NCBI RefSeq assembly: GCF_021044775.1
Contig: NZ_JAJNOQ010000011.1
Location: 32,232-96,231 of the forward strand
Length of the DNA stretch: 64,000 nucleotides
Reading direction: 5' to 3'
Origin: Paraeggerthella hominis
GTDB lineage: Bacteria > Actinomycetota > Coriobacteriia > Coriobacteriales > Eggerthellaceae
Below, piece after piece: positions 33,817 to 41,888 of the stretch. Every line of letters starts with the position of its first letter. Within the stretch, counting starts at the first letter, position 1. The notes beneath the pieces were generated by a model. That model had not been told where the DNA came from. It ran no database searches and saw only the letters and a program-made list of their open reading frames with translations. The translations under genes and the position numbers were made by a program.

Positions 33817-35316
33817 CTAGTCGGCATCTTCGTCCGGGAAGAACACCGCAAGCTTGCTGGACTTCGCATGCCGCGTTGCCAGGGAGCCCGCGATCATGCA
33901 TGCCCCCGCAACCGCGATGCCGATGACGATCTGGTGCAGGTCGGCAACCTTGAAGCCCAAGGCCATCGAGGCGCAGTACGCCAGCGTCCCGCCTGCCATG
34001 GACAGAAGCGCCCCCGTCTTATTGGCGCGCTTCCAGAACAGGCCGCAGACGAGCACCCAGAAAAACGCCGTTTCCAGACCGCCGAACGCGAACATGTTGA
34101 TCTTCCAGATCAGATCGGGCGGCGTGACGGCCAAGACGAAAGCGAGCACGCCGACGCCCAACGTCACCGCCTGGCTCGAAACCGCCACGCGCCTGTCGGC
34201 GGGGCGCTTTCCCGTTTTCTCGCAATGCCGCAGGTACACGTCTTTCACGATGGCCGAGGAGGATGAGATCAAAAGCGACGAAACCGTCGAAATCGATGCG
34301 GCGATGGGTCCGATGATGGCCACGCCGGCCAAAACGGGCGGCAACGTGCCCACGATGGACAACGGAATGATGTTGTCCACGCTCCCGCCGTACGCGGCAA
34401 GATCGTCCGTGAGGACGCCGGCCGCCAGCACGCCCAGCGACGTGACCCCGATCATCATGGCGCCGATGATGACGGTTCCCATGATCATGGCTCGATGCAA
34501 CGACTTCGTATCCTTGTAGCCCATGGTGCGAACCACCGACTGCGGCAGCACGAACGTGAACACGCCCACGAGCAGCCACTGGGTCAGGTACAGCCCCGCA
34601 GGCATGTTGCCGCCCGAAAACGGCTCCAACATGGCCGGATGGTTTGCGGCGATGGAGGCCATGATGGCTTCGTAGCCGCCGCCTGCCTCGAGGATTCCCG
34701 CCGCCAGCACGCCCATGCCCACCAGCATGGCGATGCCGCACAGCGCATCGGTCACGGCTACGCCTCGAAACCCGCCGATCGTGGTGAACAGGATGACCGC
34801 CGCGCCGAACAGGAACAGGCCCGTCATGTACGAATAGCCCGTCACCGCCTCGAACAGCTTGGCCCCTCCCACGAACTGCGCGACCATCGTAGCGACGAAG
34901 AACACCACGATGATGAGCGCCGACAGGTTGGCGAGCAGGTCGGACCCGTACCGCGCGCGGATCACGTCGACTACGGTGACGGCGTCCAGCTTGCGCGAGA
35001 CGAGCGCCATCTTCTTGCCCATGATCCCGTACAAAAGCACGAGCGCCGTCACCTGCACCACGGCCATGTACACCCAGCCGAAGCCGATCGACCACGCCTG
35101 ACCGGGACCGCCCACGAACGAGCTTACGGACCCGTAGGTGGCGATAGTGGTCATCGCCAGCACGAATCCGCCCAGGCCGCGGTTGCCGATGAAGTACTCC
35201 TTAACGAAGCCGCCGCCGGTCGATGCGGCTTGCGCGCGTCGGCGCACGAGCAGGCTCGCGCCCAGCGCGAACAGCAGAAACAGCACCAACGGTGCGAGCG
35301 CGATCAAGCTATCCAC
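33817..35316 (-). CDS. panF: Sodium/pantothenate symporter
   Basis: 499 residues of the sodium:solute symporter family (thirteen segments). EYFIGNRGLGGFVLAMTTIA, TYGSVSSFVGGPGQAW and LPQSVVRTMGYKDTKSLHRA match PanF. The GTG start overlaps the stop of the yhdT-like gene by 8 bases; yhdT-panF is a conserved pair in bacteria, which supports pantothenate as substrate over other solutes of this family. Confidence 0.9.
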   Translation of the reverse strand: MDSLIALAPLVLFLLFALGASLLVRRRAQAASTGGGFVKEYFIGNRGLGGFVLAMTTIATYGSVSSFVGGPGQAWSIGFGWVYMAVVQVTALVLLYGIMGKKMALVSRKLDAVTVVDVIRARYGSDLLANLSALIIVVFFVATMVAQFVGGAKLFEAVTGYSYMTGLFLFGAAVILFTTIGGFRGVAVTDALCGIAMLVGMGVLAAGILEAGGGYEAIMASIAANHPAMLEPFSGGNMPAGLYLTQWLLVGVFTFVLPQSVVRTMGYKDTKSLHRAMIMGTVIIGAMMIGVTSLGVLAAGVLTDDLAAYGGSVDNIIPLSIVGTLPPVLAGVAIIGPIAASISTVSSLLISSSSAIVKDVYLRHCEKTGKRPADRRVAVSSQAVTLGVGVLAFVLAVTPPDLIWKINMFAFGGLETAFFWVLVCGLFWKRANKTGALLSMAGGTLAYCASMALGFKVADLHQIVIGIAVAGACMIAGSLATRHAKSSKLAVFFPDEDAD

Positions 35317-35593
35317 GATCGGACGCCCCTTCCCCTTCGTCGTCCAGGTCGAAATCGACGAACACGCGCTTGCCCAGCACCACGGCTGCGACGATAGCCG
35401 CCGCCCACGTTCCCAAGGTTCCTCCGATTATCCAAATCGGCGTATGAAACACTTCGACGTCGCTTCCGGACAACCCGAATCCGCAGATCAGCCATACCGC
35501 CACGATGAACGCGAGCGCCACCAGCGTAGCTTTCGCCTCGCGGTTTGCCTGTTTCATCTTGTCGCGATACGTCACGATCGGTTCTTTTCCCAA
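35309..35593 (-). CDS. yhdT: YhdT family small membrane protein
   Basis: 94 residues. Two hydrophobic segments (about 24-42 and 52-74) and a charged end (FVDFDLDDEGEG) match the YhdT/DUF997 partner of PanF. The start is taken as a TTG with GGGGAG 6 nt before it; the alternative ATG at 35557 has no ribosome site but would still precede the first segment. Overlaps panF by 8 bases. Confidence 0.8.
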   Translation of the reverse strand: MGKEPIVTYRDKMKQANREAKATLVALAFIVAVWLICGFGLSGSDVEVFHTPIWIIGGTLGTWAAAIVAAVVLGKRVFVDFDLDDEGEGASDRG

Positions 35594-35619
35594 GGAGTTC
35601 TCCCCTCTAAAAACACGCA

Positions 35620-35659
35620 GAGGTGCGCGCGAGACAAAGGGACGTCCCGCGCGCACCTC
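35620..35659 (-). terminator. Terminator of thrS
   Basis: A perfect 12-bp stem GAGGTGCGCGCG / CGCGCGCACCTC with a 16-nt loop that contains the palindrome GGGACGTCCC. On the minus strand TGCGTGTTTTTAG follows. It lies 31 bp after thrS and just upstream of yhdT. Confidence 0.85.
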
Positions 35660-35689
35660 CTTACTTCCGCTTACGCGAACAACGCGGCT

Positions 35690-37603
35690 CTACAGCGCAG
35701 CTTCGCGAATCTTCTCGACCAGCTGCTCGACCGGCCAGGAGCCCAGGTCGCCCTCGTGACGGTCGCGGACCGACACGGTGCCCTCCTCGATCTCCTTGTC
35801 GCCCATGACCACCATGTACGGGATCTTCTGGCTCTGCGCCTTGGCGATCTTCACGCGCATGGGCTCGTTCTGGTCGTACACCTCCACGCGACCGCCTGCC
35901 GCCTTGAGCTTTTTGGCCAGGTCGGCAGCCGCGTCCTTATGACGGTCGGCGATGGGCAGCACGACCACCTGCACGGGAGCCAGCCACAACGGCAGCGCGC
36001 CGGCGTAGTGCTCGATCAGGATGCCCAGGAAGCGCTCGATGGAGCCGAAGATAGCGCGGTGGAGCATCCAGGGACGCTCTTCGGTGTTGTCCTCGGTGCG
36101 ATAGGTCAGGCCGAAACGCTCCGGCATGTTGAAGTCGACCTGCACGGTGGAGCACTGCCAAGTACGGCCGATGGCGTCTTTCACCTTGATGTCGATCTTG
36201 GGACCGTAGAACGCACCGTCGCCCTCGTTGATGTCGTACGCCAAGCCGTGGCGCGCGCATGCTTCCTTGAGCGCGTTGGTGGCGTGCTCCCACATGTCGT
36301 CGGTGCCGATGCTCTTTTCGGGGCGCGTGGAAATCTCGGCCTCGTAGGCGAACCCGAACGTGGACATGATGTGGTCCACGATGTCGAGGATGGCCACCAC
36401 CTCGTCCACCACCTGGTCGCGCGTGCAGAACACGTGCGCGTCGTCCTGGGTGAAGCCGCGGGCGCGCAGAAGGCCGTGCACCACGCCGCTCATCTCGTGG
36501 CGGTACACAGTGCCGAATTCGAAGTAGCGCAGAGGCAGGTCACGGTAGGAATGAAGCTCGTTTTTGTACAGCATGACGTGGCCCGGGCAGTTCATGGGCT
36601 TCACGGCGTACTCGGTCAAACGCGGGTCTTCCTCGGTTCCCTCGTTGATGTTGAAAAAGTACATGTTCTCTTTGTAGAAGCCGTAATGGCCGCTGGTCTT
36701 CCACACGTCGGCGTTGTACACGTGCGGGGTGATGACCTCTTCGTAGCCGCGGTCGTACAGATCGCGGCGCAGCCATTCCTGCATGGTGCGGATGACGCGC
36801 GCGCCCTTGGGCAGGTACATGGGCAGGCCCACGCCCGCCAAGGGATCCATGGTGTAGATGCCCAGCTCGCGGCCCAGCTTACGATGGTCGCGCTTCTCGG
36901 CCTCCTCCAGGTTGTGCAGGTGCTCTTCAAGCTCGGCCTTCTTGAAGAACGCGGTGCCGTAGATGCGCGTGAGCATTTCGCGCTCGGCGTCGCCGCGCCA
37001 GTAGGCGCCGGCCAGCTTGGTCAGCTTGAACGCGCCCACCTTGCCGGTGGAGGGCAGGTGCGGGCCGCGGCACAGGTCGGTGAAGCTTCCGATGGTGTAG
37101 GTGGTGATGGTCTCGTCCTCGGGCAGCTCGGCGATGAGCTCCAGCTTGAACGCCTGGCCGGCGAACAGCTCCTCAGCTTCGGCGCGCGTAACTTCGCGGC
37201 GCTCGAAGGGTTCGTCGGCCTTCACGATTTCGGCCATGCGCGCCTCGATCGCGGCGAAGTCGTCGGGCGACAGCGCGCGGTCGAGCTTGATGTCGTAGTA
37301 GAAGCCGTCCTCGATAGCCGGCCCTACGCCGAATTGCACGTCGCCGTACAGGTCGACGAGCGCAGCAGCCATGACGTGCGCGGTCGAATGGCGCAGAAGC
37401 TCCAGGGCCTCGGGGCTCTTGGCGGTCACGATGGACACCTGCGCGCCGTCGGTCACGGGGGCGCTCAGATCGACGGCCTTGCCGTCGACGACGCCGCCGA
37501 GCGCGGCTTTTGCCAGGCCGGCGCCGATGGACGCGGCCACGTCGGCAACGGTAGCGCCTTCGGCCAACTCTTTAACGGAGCCGTCGGGTAGTACGATGTT
37601 CAT
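35690..37603 (-). CDS. thrS: Threonyl-tRNA synthetase
   Basis: 637 residues from the ATG with AGGAAAGGAACTGCT before it. N-terminal TGS domain (MNIVLPDGSVKELAEGATV), editing domain with the HSTAHVMAAAL zinc motif, class II catalytic core with PKGARVIRTMQEW, MNCPGHVMLYK (zinc-binding Cys and substrate residues) and HRAIFGSIERFLGILIEHYAG (motif 3), then the anticodon-binding domain. All four ThrRS domains are complete. The leader is only about 140 nt and shows no T-box features. Confidence 0.97.
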   Translation of the reverse strand: MNIVLPDGSVKELAEGATVADVAASIGAGLAKAALGGVVDGKAVDLSAPVTDGAQVSIVTAKSPEALELLRHSTAHVMAAALVDLYGDVQFGVGPAIEDGFYYDIKLDRALSPDDFAAIEARMAEIVKADEPFERREVTRAEAEELFAGQAFKLELIAELPEDETITTYTIGSFTDLCRGPHLPSTGKVGAFKLTKLAGAYWRGDAEREMLTRIYGTAFFKKAELEEHLHNLEEAEKRDHRKLGRELGIYTMDPLAGVGLPMYLPKGARVIRTMQEWLRRDLYDRGYEEVITPHVYNADVWKTSGHYGFYKENMYFFNINEGTEEDPRLTEYAVKPMNCPGHVMLYKNELHSYRDLPLRYFEFGTVYRHEMSGVVHGLLRARGFTQDDAHVFCTRDQVVDEVVAILDIVDHIMSTFGFAYEAEISTRPEKSIGTDDMWEHATNALKEACARHGLAYDINEGDGAFYGPKIDIKVKDAIGRTWQCSTVQVDFNMPERFGLTYRTEDNTEERPWMLHRAIFGSIERFLGILIEHYAGALPLWLAPVQVVVLPIADRHKDAAADLAKKLKAAGGRVEVYDQNEPMRVKIAKAQSQKIPYMVVMGDKEIEEGTVSVRDRHEGDLGSWPVEQLVEKIREAAL

Positions 37604-37698
37604 AGCAGTTCCTTTCCTGTGCCGGGTGCGCACAAAGCACCTGCACGATCGGTTCCCGGCGGGCGCGCCTTTCGCACCCTGCCGTTGGGACGAAACAA

Positions 37699-37728
37699 CG
37701 AAGCCGCCCCTGGTTCGAGGCGGCTTCG
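37699..37728 (-). terminator. Terminator of the zinc-ribbon gene
   Basis: CGAAGCCGCC / GGCGGCTTCG, 10-bp stem, 10-nt loop, 17 bp after the stop; minus-strand continuation TTGTTTCG. Confidence 0.75.
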
Positions 37729-37744
37729 ATGAACGCGAAGAATA

Positions 37745-38293
37745 TTATTGCATGCCCTGCTCGGGATGAGCGGGACGTGCCTGCCTCGACTGTTGGGGCG
37801 CCGCCTGCTGCGGCTGCTGCGTTCGCGCGGGGCGCTGCTGCGGAGCGCGACGAGCGCGAGGGCCGCCGGACACCGGCGTGGCGCAGTAGGGACACACGGT
37901 CCAGGTGGGATCGAGGGCGTGGTTGCAGGTGCCGCACAGGTTCTTCAGACGCTGGTGGCAGTTCGGGCACAGCACGAAGTCGGCCTCTACCGGATAGCCG
38001 CAGTTCGCGCATTCGCCGTACTTCATGAGCTCGCGCTGCTTGAGAGCGATTTCGAGCTCTTGCTCGTCGCGATCGATTTGCAGCAGCGGCGGGCGGAGCA
38101 GGCAGTACGCGATAACGCCCAAAAGAGGAATGAGCGCCACGATAGCCCACACGTACCAGTACGATCCGCGCAGGTACGCGTCGCGAACTACCCAGACGAT
38201 AGAGAGTACGTACAGGATGACGAGCAGCACCACGACCACGGTGAAAGCGGCCTGCAACTCGGGCGTCCACAGCTGGGACAGCAGTTCGTTCAT
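37745..38293 (-). CDS. Membrane protein with double zinc ribbon
   Basis: 182 residues from the ATG with GAGGTTGAC before it. Two membrane segments (about 17-38 and 45-67; the region with SIVWVVRDAYLRG resembles the PLDc_N membrane hairpin) are followed by a helix (EQELEIALKQRELMKYGE) and two zinc ribbons (CANCGYPV...CPNC and CGTCNHAL...CPYC). The tail is Gln/Pro/Arg-rich. Family members are often called zinc-ribbon domain-containing; function unknown, probably cytoplasmic ribbons on a membrane anchor. Confidence 0.85.
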   Translation of the reverse strand: MNELLSQLWTPELQAAFTVVVVLLVILYVLSIVWVVRDAYLRGSYWYVWAIVALIPLLGVIAYCLLRPPLLQIDRDEQELEIALKQRELMKYGECANCGYPVEADFVLCPNCHQRLKNLCGTCNHALDPTWTVCPYCATPVSGGPRARRAPQQRPARTQQPQQAAPQQSRQARPAHPEQGMQ

Positions 38294-38755
38294 GTCAACC
38301 TCGTTTTCTTGTATCAGCTTAACGCCAGCGATCGTGCGCGTGTTCCCCCATGGAAAGCGCACGCTCATCGCACGGTACAAGCACCCGAAACGCCCGATAC
38401 ATGCACACGACCAGTCATTATAGCAAAGATGTCAAAAAGCGAGCAGTTGTGGAGTTAATTTCCGCAAGCCGAGGGGTCGAGGGCTGGGTTGGGAGCTGTG
38501 AGCTGGGAGCCGATTCGCGAGGCGACCATCCGGGCGAGCGACGATGACGAGCGCGCGATCGGAACGGCGACGCCCCAGGTGCGGCTCGAGTCCAGCCGAG
38601 AGCGCTGGATTCGAGCGAGAAGCGCACTGAATGCGCGCTGGATGCGTGCTAGGCCGGGACGTTATCATAAAGGGACGGATCACCAGGCGGCAAGGCTCCG
38701 CGCCCCTTTCCACCCATGCCCCCGACGAAGGGAAAAACGGGAGGAGGTAGACGCC
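38294..38755 (+). other. Intergenic region upstream of the small hydrophobic peptide gene
   Basis: 462 bp with no larger gene. A possible -10 TATCAT lies at 38663-38668, 88 bp before the peptide start, with no clear -35. The 38500-38640 stretch has several imperfect repeats of GCGCTGGAT-like sequence but no ribosome-site-supported frame. Confidence 0.45.
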
Positions 38756-38866
38756 ATGACCGATTTGGCTTTGATTACGGCGGCCGTCGAGCTGATCTCC
38801 AGCGTTATCGCGCTCGTCGCGGTAATAATAGAGAAGCTCCCAGTCCGCAAGGATAGGGAGCCCTAA
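38756..38866 (+). CDS. 36-residue hydrophobic peptide, type-I-toxin-like
   Basis: Starts MTDLALITAAVELISS, one membrane helix (about residues 5-27), then a short charged tail ending VRKDREP. A very strong GGGAGGAGGTAG stands 6 nt before the ATG, which argues that this short frame is translated. Size, single helix and charged tail match the small holin-like/type I toxins of Gram-positive bacteria (family knowledge, no sequence identity claimed). A convergent promoter 70 bp beyond the stop would produce an antisense RNA to its 3' untranslated region. Alternative: a small membrane-protein regulator without toxicity. Confidence 0.65.
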   Translation: MTDLALITAAVELISSVIALVAVIIEKLPVRKDREP

Positions 38867-38872
38867 ACAAAA

Positions 38873-38930
38873 AGCCAAACCGCCGAAGCGATTCGAGAGC
38901 CGTGGGGAGTAACCAGCTCCCTGCGGCTCG
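38873..38930 (-). ncRNA. Putative antisense RNA to the hydrophobic-peptide transcript
   Basis: Predicted from the promoter at 38937-38966. The RNA would begin with a two-part hairpin (GAGCCG-TG-GGGAG / CTCCC-TG-CGGCTC, 38897-38929) and continue to a UUCG-capped mini-hairpin (CGCTTCGGCG) followed by GGCTTTTTGTTT, a plausible terminator near 38873. It would be about 58 nt and complementary to the 3' end of the peptide mRNA. Prediction only. Confidence 0.5.
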
Positions 38931-38936
38931 CCATGT

Positions 38937-38966
38937 AGTATACGTGAAAGCTAACCGTAAGTTCAA
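38937..38966 (-). promoter_or_regulatory. Strong minus-strand promoter facing the peptide gene
   Basis: TTGAAC, 18-bp spacer, TATACT on the minus strand. One of the best sigma70-type matches in the window, yet no protein gene follows it; it reads toward the 3' end of the 36-residue peptide gene. Confidence 0.7.
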
Positions 38967-39063
38967 GCATCGAACAGGCGAATCCACGATGCCCGCACCG
39001 CCGTCAATGCCATCAATGCACGGTTCGGGCAACATCGTCCAAAACACGCGAGGCCTCACCGCC

Positions 39064-39093
39064 AAAAAAGCCGCCCTGCATAAGCAGGGCGGC
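39064..39093 (-). terminator. Terminator of valS
   Basis: Perfect 10-bp stem GCCGCCCTGC / GCAGGGCGGC with a 4-nt loop, followed on the minus strand by six T. It lies 36 bp after the valS stop. Confidence 0.93.
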
Positions 39094-39128
39094 CCAATTG
39101 CACAATATCGAGCTTACACCGAGAACGC

Positions 39129-41795
39129 TTATCCCAGCTCGGCCAGCTGCGCCTCCACGCGAGCCAGCTTGTCGGTCATCTCGGCATGCTTGGCACGGTC
39201 CTTCTCCACGATCTCAGGGGCGGCCTTCGCCAAGAAGCCCGGGTTCGACAGCTTCTTGTCCAGCTTGGCGGCATCGGCAGCAAGCTTGGCGCGCTCCTTC
39301 TCCAGACGCTCGCGCTCGGCGCCGAAGTCCACCAGGCCCGACAACACGATGTACACCTCAAGGCCCGGCGCCAGCGTCACGCTCGACTCAGCCGGCTTGC
39401 TCGCATCGGCTGCGATTTCCAGCGAAGCGGTGGTGCCCATGCCCTCGATCAAACCGCGCTGAGCCTCCAGCAAAGCCACGTCGGCCTCCCCCGCCTTCAC
39501 GACCACGGCAAGCTCGGTCTTCGGAGAAATGCCGTAGCGGGCGCGCGTGGAGCGAATGGCCGAAACCGTTTCCGTCACCATCTGGATGGCACGCTCGGCG
39601 TCGGCGTCCACGTACTGCGCAAGCGCCTCCGCATCGGGCCAAGCTGCGCCGATAAGGTACGGAGCCTCGCTCCGATCGATCGGCAGCTGCTGGTAAATCT
39701 CCTCGGTCACGAACGGCATGATAGGATGCAGCAGGCGCAGCGCCTGGTCAAGCACGAACACCAGGTTGCGCTGGCAGGCCGCGCGATCCTCGGGCGATCC
39801 GTTCAGGCGCGCCTTCGAGAACTCGATGTACCAGTCGCAGAACTCGTTCCAGAAAAACGAGTACAGCTCGCGCGTGATCTCGCCGAATTCGAAAGCGCCG
39901 TACGCCTTGTCGAGGCGCGCCACCAAACCGGCCAAACGCGAGAATATCCAGCGGTCGACCGGCGTCACGGGATCGGGAGCACCGGGTACGTAATCGTCCA
40001 GGTTCATCTGCACGAAGCGGGCGGCGTTGCGGATCTTGTTCGCGAAGTTGCGGCTGCTTTCCAGCTTCGCCTCGTTGAACTTGAGGTCCTGAGCACCCGT
40101 CACCTGCATAAGCAGGCCGAAGCGCATGCCGTCCGCACCGTAATCCTCCATCAGGCGCAGCGGATCCACGCCGTTGCCGCGGCTTTTCGACATAGGCTTG
40201 CCGTCGGCCGCCATAACGGTCGGATGGATGATGACGTGCTCGAACGGAATCTCGTCGCAGCAGTACATCGAGGCCATCACCATGCGCGCCACCCACAAGC
40301 CCATGATGTCGCGCGCCGTGGACAGCACCTGCGTCGGATACGCAGCCTTCATCTCCGGAGCGTCCATGCCCTCTTCGGTCCAGCCCATCGTGGCGAAGGG
40401 CCACAGCTGCGAGCTGAACCACGTGTCCAGCACGTCCTCGTCCTGACGCGCGGGCGCGCCGCACACGGGGCATACGTCCACGTCCTCGACCGATGCGCCT
40501 TCCCAGCCGCACGTGTCGCAATAGAACATGGGGATGCGGTGGCCCCACCACAGCTGACGCGAAATGCACCAGTCCTTGAGGTTGGCCAGCCAATCCAGGT
40601 ACACCTGCTTCCAGCGTTCGGGATGGAACTGGATGGAACCGTCCTCCACCACGCGCGCCGCGTCCTTCTTGAGGCCGTCGACGGCCACGAACCACTGCTC
40701 GGACTCCCACGGCTCCAGCTTCGTGTGGCAGCGGTAGCAGGTCATGACGGAATGGTCGTGGTCCTCCACCTTCTCAAGCAGGCCCAGATCCTCGAACGCG
40801 GCCACGATAGCCTCGCGAGCCTCGTCGCGATCCATGCCGCTGAACTGGCCGTAGCCTTCAACCACGTGAGCCGTCTCGTCGAAGATGTTGATGCGCTCAA
40901 GACCGTTGCGCTCGCCCATGGCCCAGTCGTTCGGATCGTGCGAAGGCGTGGTCTTCACGCAGCCCGTGCCGAACTCCATGTCCACGTGCCAGTCGGCGAA
41001 GATGGGAATCTCGCGACCCACAAGCGGCAGCGTCACCGTCTTGCCCACCAGATGGGCGAAGCGCTCGTCCTTCGGATTCACCGCAACGCCCGTGTCGCCC
41101 AGCATGGTCTCAGGGCGGGACGTGGCCACCACCAGGTACTCCAGATCGCCTTCCGGCTGCGTCAAGGGATAGCGCAGGTACCACAGATGACCTGCTTCGT
41201 CCACGTACTCGGCCTCGTCGTCGGCAATGGCCGTGGTGCAGTGCGGGCACCAGTTCACGATGCGCTTGCCCTTGTAGATCAAGTCGTCGTTGTACCAATC
41301 CACGAACAGCTTGCGCACGGCCTTCACGTAGCCCGGCTCCAGCGTGAAGTGCTCGTCGTCGTAATCGCACGAGCAGCCCATGCCCTTGACCTGGTTCACA
41401 ATGGTGGTACCGTACTCTTTGTACCAGTCGTAGCACGCTTCGATGAACGCCTCGCGCCCGATTTCCAAACGGCTGATGCCCTGGTCGGCAAGCTTCTTGT
41501 CCACCTTGGTTTGCGTGGAGATGCCCGCATGGTCGGTTCCCAGGATCCAACGCGTGGGCCGTCCCTGCATGCGCGCGCGACGAATGCAGGTGTCCTGGAT
41601 GGTATCGTTCAGTGCATGGCCCATGTGCAGCACGCCCGTGATGTTCGGCGGCGGAATCACGATGGTGTACGGCTGGCCCTTCTTGGCGCCGAAGCCTTCG
41701 CCGCGCTGAAAGTAGCCGGCATCTTTCCACGCCTCGAACAGCGGACGCTCGTGCGCGGCGAAATCGTAGTCGATCTTCTTTCCGTTATCAGCCAT
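39129..41795 (-). CDS. valS: Valyl-tRNA synthetase
   Basis: 888 residues, normal length. Class I signatures PNITGVLHMGHALNDTIQD (HIGH-type, near residue 52) and KPMSKSRGNGVDP (KMSKS, near 530). The CP1 editing domain (VATSRPETMLGDTGVAVNP) and a C-terminal coiled-coil (GAERERLEKERAKLAADAA) typical of ValRS are present. GGGAGCCGAC precedes the ATG. It follows clpX by 93 nt but a hairpin separates them. Confidence 0.98.
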   Translation of the reverse strand: MADNGKKIDYDFAAHERPLFEAWKDAGYFQRGEGFGAKKGQPYTIVIPPPNITGVLHMGHALNDTIQDTCIRRARMQGRPTRWILGTDHAGISTQTKVDKKLADQGISRLEIGREAFIEACYDWYKEYGTTIVNQVKGMGCSCDYDDEHFTLEPGYVKAVRKLFVDWYNDDLIYKGKRIVNWCPHCTTAIADDEAEYVDEAGHLWYLRYPLTQPEGDLEYLVVATSRPETMLGDTGVAVNPKDERFAHLVGKTVTLPLVGREIPIFADWHVDMEFGTGCVKTTPSHDPNDWAMGERNGLERINIFDETAHVVEGYGQFSGMDRDEAREAIVAAFEDLGLLEKVEDHDHSVMTCYRCHTKLEPWESEQWFVAVDGLKKDAARVVEDGSIQFHPERWKQVYLDWLANLKDWCISRQLWWGHRIPMFYCDTCGWEGASVEDVDVCPVCGAPARQDEDVLDTWFSSQLWPFATMGWTEEGMDAPEMKAAYPTQVLSTARDIMGLWVARMVMASMYCCDEIPFEHVIIHPTVMAADGKPMSKSRGNGVDPLRLMEDYGADGMRFGLLMQVTGAQDLKFNEAKLESSRNFANKIRNAARFVQMNLDDYVPGAPDPVTPVDRWIFSRLAGLVARLDKAYGAFEFGEITRELYSFFWNEFCDWYIEFSKARLNGSPEDRAACQRNLVFVLDQALRLLHPIMPFVTEEIYQQLPIDRSEAPYLIGAAWPDAEALAQYVDADAERAIQMVTETVSAIRSTRARYGISPKTELAVVVKAGEADVALLEAQRGLIEGMGTTASLEIAADASKPAESSVTLAPGLEVYIVLSGLVDFGAERERLEKERAKLAADAAKLDKKLSNPGFLAKAAPEIVEKDRAKHAEMTDKLARVEAQLAELG

Positions 41796-41830
41796 GTCGG
41801 CTCCCTCATCCTCGCGTCTCTCAAACCGAA

Positions 41831-41864
41831 AGCGGGCGCGCCGCCCATTCGCGATCCGCCCGCT
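41831..41864 (-). terminator. Probable terminator of the tig-clpP-clpX operon
   Basis: AGCGGGCG / CGCCCGCT, 8-bp stem with an 18-nt loop, 25 bp after the clpX stop; minus-strand continuation TTCGGTTTG is only moderately T-rich. Confidence 0.55.
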
Positions 41865-41888
41865 CGTACCTACCTATACCGTCCGGCG

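Noticed and set aside
35660..37745. T-box ahead of thrS
   Set aside because: The ~140-nt leader lacks Stem I motifs and a terminator; only a small GGTGC/GCACC hairpin was seen.
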